The position numbers were made by a program, and so were the translations under genes. 64,000 bases of DNA, taken from Vreelandella nigrificans (GTDB taxonomy: Bacteria > Pseudomonadota > Gammaproteobacteria > Pseudomonadales > Halomonadaceae). A model generated the notes under the pieces. The model was given only the letters and a program-made list of their open reading frames with translations, was not told the DNA's origin and ran no database searches. Each line of letters opens with the position of its first letter. The stretch's first letter is position 1. The DNA lies in contig NZ_NWUX01000010.1 of the NCBI RefSeq assembly GCF_002374315.1, positions 62,001-126,000 of the forward strand. The letters are read 5' to 3'. Of the stretch, positions 62,389-64,000 are shown one piece after another.

Positions 62389-64000
62389 TCAATCTCCAAA
62401 AAGATCATTTTGAAATGGCTTTCTGTCAACCAGAATGCTGTCGTCGCCTTTATGTACGAATGCTGAAAAATTCAACTCAAGCTCATTTCGGTTTATATAA
62501 ATAGGTTCTTTTGTTCTGACATGAGGTATTCTAAAATAAGGGCACAACAAGGGATTCAAATACCACTTCATCCTTAAAAGGCCGTCTTTAGTTTTTGTAG
62601 TATGCTCTGACTCAATTAGATCGCCCTGATCTCGGCAGCTTTTAATTAAATAATTAATATCCGAGCTTCTATCAAACTCGTGTTTAAGAAGTGAAAACCC
62701 AGTATGACCAGGGTTAGATAGGGCCTTGTCATTCCTTAGTTTTTTTGAGAACCAAGACCCTAGAAAACTAATAAACTCATAACGCCTATCACCATCTGCT
62801 CCTTCTTTAAGCTTTTCAGCCCATATTCTACTGGCCTCATAGATACCTATTACTTGTTTATCAACACCAATGCTAGGTAGTGTCGTAGAGCTTAAAACCT
62901 CATCTGGAGTACTTCTAAGCCATGCAGCCCATACTGCACGGCAAATTGTCATAAATGCGAGGATATTCCATCCTGATAAATCAACAATATGTCTTTTCCC
63001 ACTCCATAAAACCATTTCTTTCATCTCACCAGCTATTTGAACAAGAGCTGCTTCATTACGCTCTTTAATCCAATATTTTTTGACGCTTTTATCAAACTCA
63101 CTCTCTGGAAAAGCAGAAGCTTTTATATTATCTTTTACTTGTTGACGCTGTTCTAACCATGCTCTTATCAGCCAAGCTTCAAGTGGATTAATGCTCCATA
63201 GCTCTTTTAAATAAAGGCACCATTCTTTTGAAAGCCCAGTATAAAAGCTTTCTTTCAGCGCTTTACTCCCTACATACCTCTGTGCTCTTTCGCGAGGTTT
63301 TAATGTATTCCCAAAAACCTCAGATAGAATACTTTCATTTTTAATCTCATTAAGTACAACTCCGTAGGATTTTAGCCTTCTAATAAAAACATCTTCTGCA
63401 AAATCATCAAATGAGGCTCCAAGAGAAGAATTTTCATGCCTTTTGAAAATATAATCGATATCGATGGTTGTATAGTCCCGCATATTCTCTAAAAATGCGC
63501 CACTACCCCATATTTTAATATTATTTCGCCATGCATAATGCCTTGTACCTACTCGATATGAAACTCGACCATCGCGCATTGCTAATGCCCGGTTAATCAC
63601 CTCTCTGTATACATCTGCATGACCAGTACTTTTCTCAAGCTCGTATAGCTCTTCATGTTGATCAATTCTGAGTAAGACTTGAGTCTCAGCAGGTAAAATC
63701 TCAAATTTTCGTAAAGCATCAGCAAATACTGCTACAGGCTCTCCTATAAGGGTTTTGCTCCCTTCTATTTCACTAGGTAACACATCACAATTAAAATTAA
63801 AAAATCTTCTATAAGTTGAAATACGTTCTTTTACTCTATCTCCAATCTCCTCTAACGAGAGACAACTATCTAAGTAACCTTCCCATACTTCTTGTTTTTT
63901 TATAAACAAAGAAAATGACTTATTCTTACTATCACTTAAATTTACCTTAATCACATCCTTAAGAACACCATCTTCTAATTGCTCATCATGCAAATATAAA
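62389..64000 (-). CDS. AAA-type ATPase partner, 5' end outside the window
   Basis: At least 537 residues; the frame is open to the window edge (the TTG at 63993 is not a convincing start), so N-terminal residues, including any Walker A, are missing. Visible: a Walker B-like strand 'QVLLRIDQHEELYELEKSTG' (Asp-Gln-x-Glu-Glu, as in STAND/ORC-like ATPases), then 'RVSYRVGTRHYAWRNNIKIW', a sensor-like arginine strand. The C-terminal 350 residues are helical with a possible winged helix ('GLLRMKWYLNPLLCPYFRIP'). It lies directly upstream of the CARF-like gene in an AT-rich island. An NTPase-plus-effector defence pair is likely but unproven. Confidence 0.6.
   Translation of the reverse strand, partial: LYLHDEQLEDGVLKDVIKVNLSDSKNKSFSLFIKKQEVWEGYLDSCLSLEEIGDRVKERISTYRRFFNFNCDVLPSEIEGSKTLIGEPVAVFADALRKFEILPAETQVLLRIDQHEELYELEKSTGHADVYREVINRALAMRDGRVSYRVGTRHYAWRNNIKIWGSGAFLENMRDYTTIDIDYIFKRHENSSLGASFDDFAEDVFIRRLKSYGVVLNEIKNESILSEVFGNTLKPRERAQRYVGSKALKESFYTGLSKEWCLYLKELWSINPLEAWLIRAWLEQRQQVKDNIKASAFPESEFDKSVKKYWIKERNEAALVQIAGEMKEMVLWSGKRHIVDLSGWNILAFMTICRAVWAAWLRSTPDEVLSSTTLPSIGVDKQVIGIYEASRIWAEKLKEGADGDRRYEFISFLGSWFSKKLRNDKALSNPGHTGFSLLKHEFDRSSDINYLIKSCRDQGDLIESEHTTKTKDGLLRMKWYLNPLLCPYFRIPHVRTKEPIYINRNELELNFSAFVHKGDDSILVDRKPFQNDLFGD

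Overview
This window looks like chromosome from a halophilic or marine gammaproteobacterium, most likely of the Halomonas/Vreelandella type. That is inferred from protein style (aaeXAB-type exporter, HigBA, SO_0444-type permease, many MFS/regulator pairs) and a moderately GC-rich coding sequence; no rRNA, tRNA or other taxonomic marker gene is present. I see no transposase, integrase, CRISPR array or replication origin.

Layout. 0-3.2 kb: the end of a LysR regulator, a HigBA toxin-antitoxin pair, and an XRE regulator divergent from an MFS exporter across a four-copy 17-bp iteron array. 3.2-10 kb: a metal-acquisition operon of TonB-dependent receptor, CobN-like chelatase homologue with exported N-terminus, ExbB/TolQ-like protein and DUF2149 protein. 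10-16.7 kb: LysR, RidA, a second (siderophore-type) TonB receptor, and a methyltransferase facing a thioredoxin-reductase-like flavoprotein, both preceded by the same inverted repeat next to an Rrf2 regulator. 17-20 kb: aaeXAB-like exporter. 20-24 kb: a CynX-type MFS gene behind a near-perfect SoxR promoter beside a broken soxR, a potassium channel, and a metal permease with its MerR regulator. 24-28 kb: EcsC/DUF697-like protein, DHA2 MFS exporter with TetR, and an AAA ATPase.

28.3-35.5 kb holds a probable zinc-starvation locus. A perfect 16-bp Zur-like palindrome lies between a class III alcohol dehydrogenase and an operon of second-copy-type metalloenzymes: hisI, cysS, thrS, pyrC, luxS. The dehydrogenase has lost three of four structural-zinc cysteines and the dihydroorotase has Gln for the first His of its HxH motif. 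A palindrome differing at one base lies upstream of the TonB receptor/CobN-like operon at 10 kb, so both loci probably answer to the same zinc regulator: one imports metal, the other spares it.

35.6-54.2 kb is the most unusual part. After an AidA/PixA-like gene and about 1 kb of AT-rich DNA without genes comes a five-gene operon: two small proteins sharing a paralogous beta domain, a 1200-residue beta-rich protein, an exonuclease-endonuclease-phosphatase (EEP) family enzyme with all catalytic motifs, and a 3580-residue protein with a very long beta-rich N-terminal half and LysM-like modules. None has a recognisable signal peptide. I do not recognise this as a described system.

54-61 kb: PhzF, Bcr/CflA MFS, DUF1330, a 3'-damaged RhuM/Fic gene, TauE permease with AraC regulator, DUF808 membrane protein, and a winged-helix remnant. 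61.4-64 kb is AT-rich and carries two coupled genes, an AAA-type ATPase cut by the window edge and a protein with a CARF-like motif, which look like an acquired defence module.
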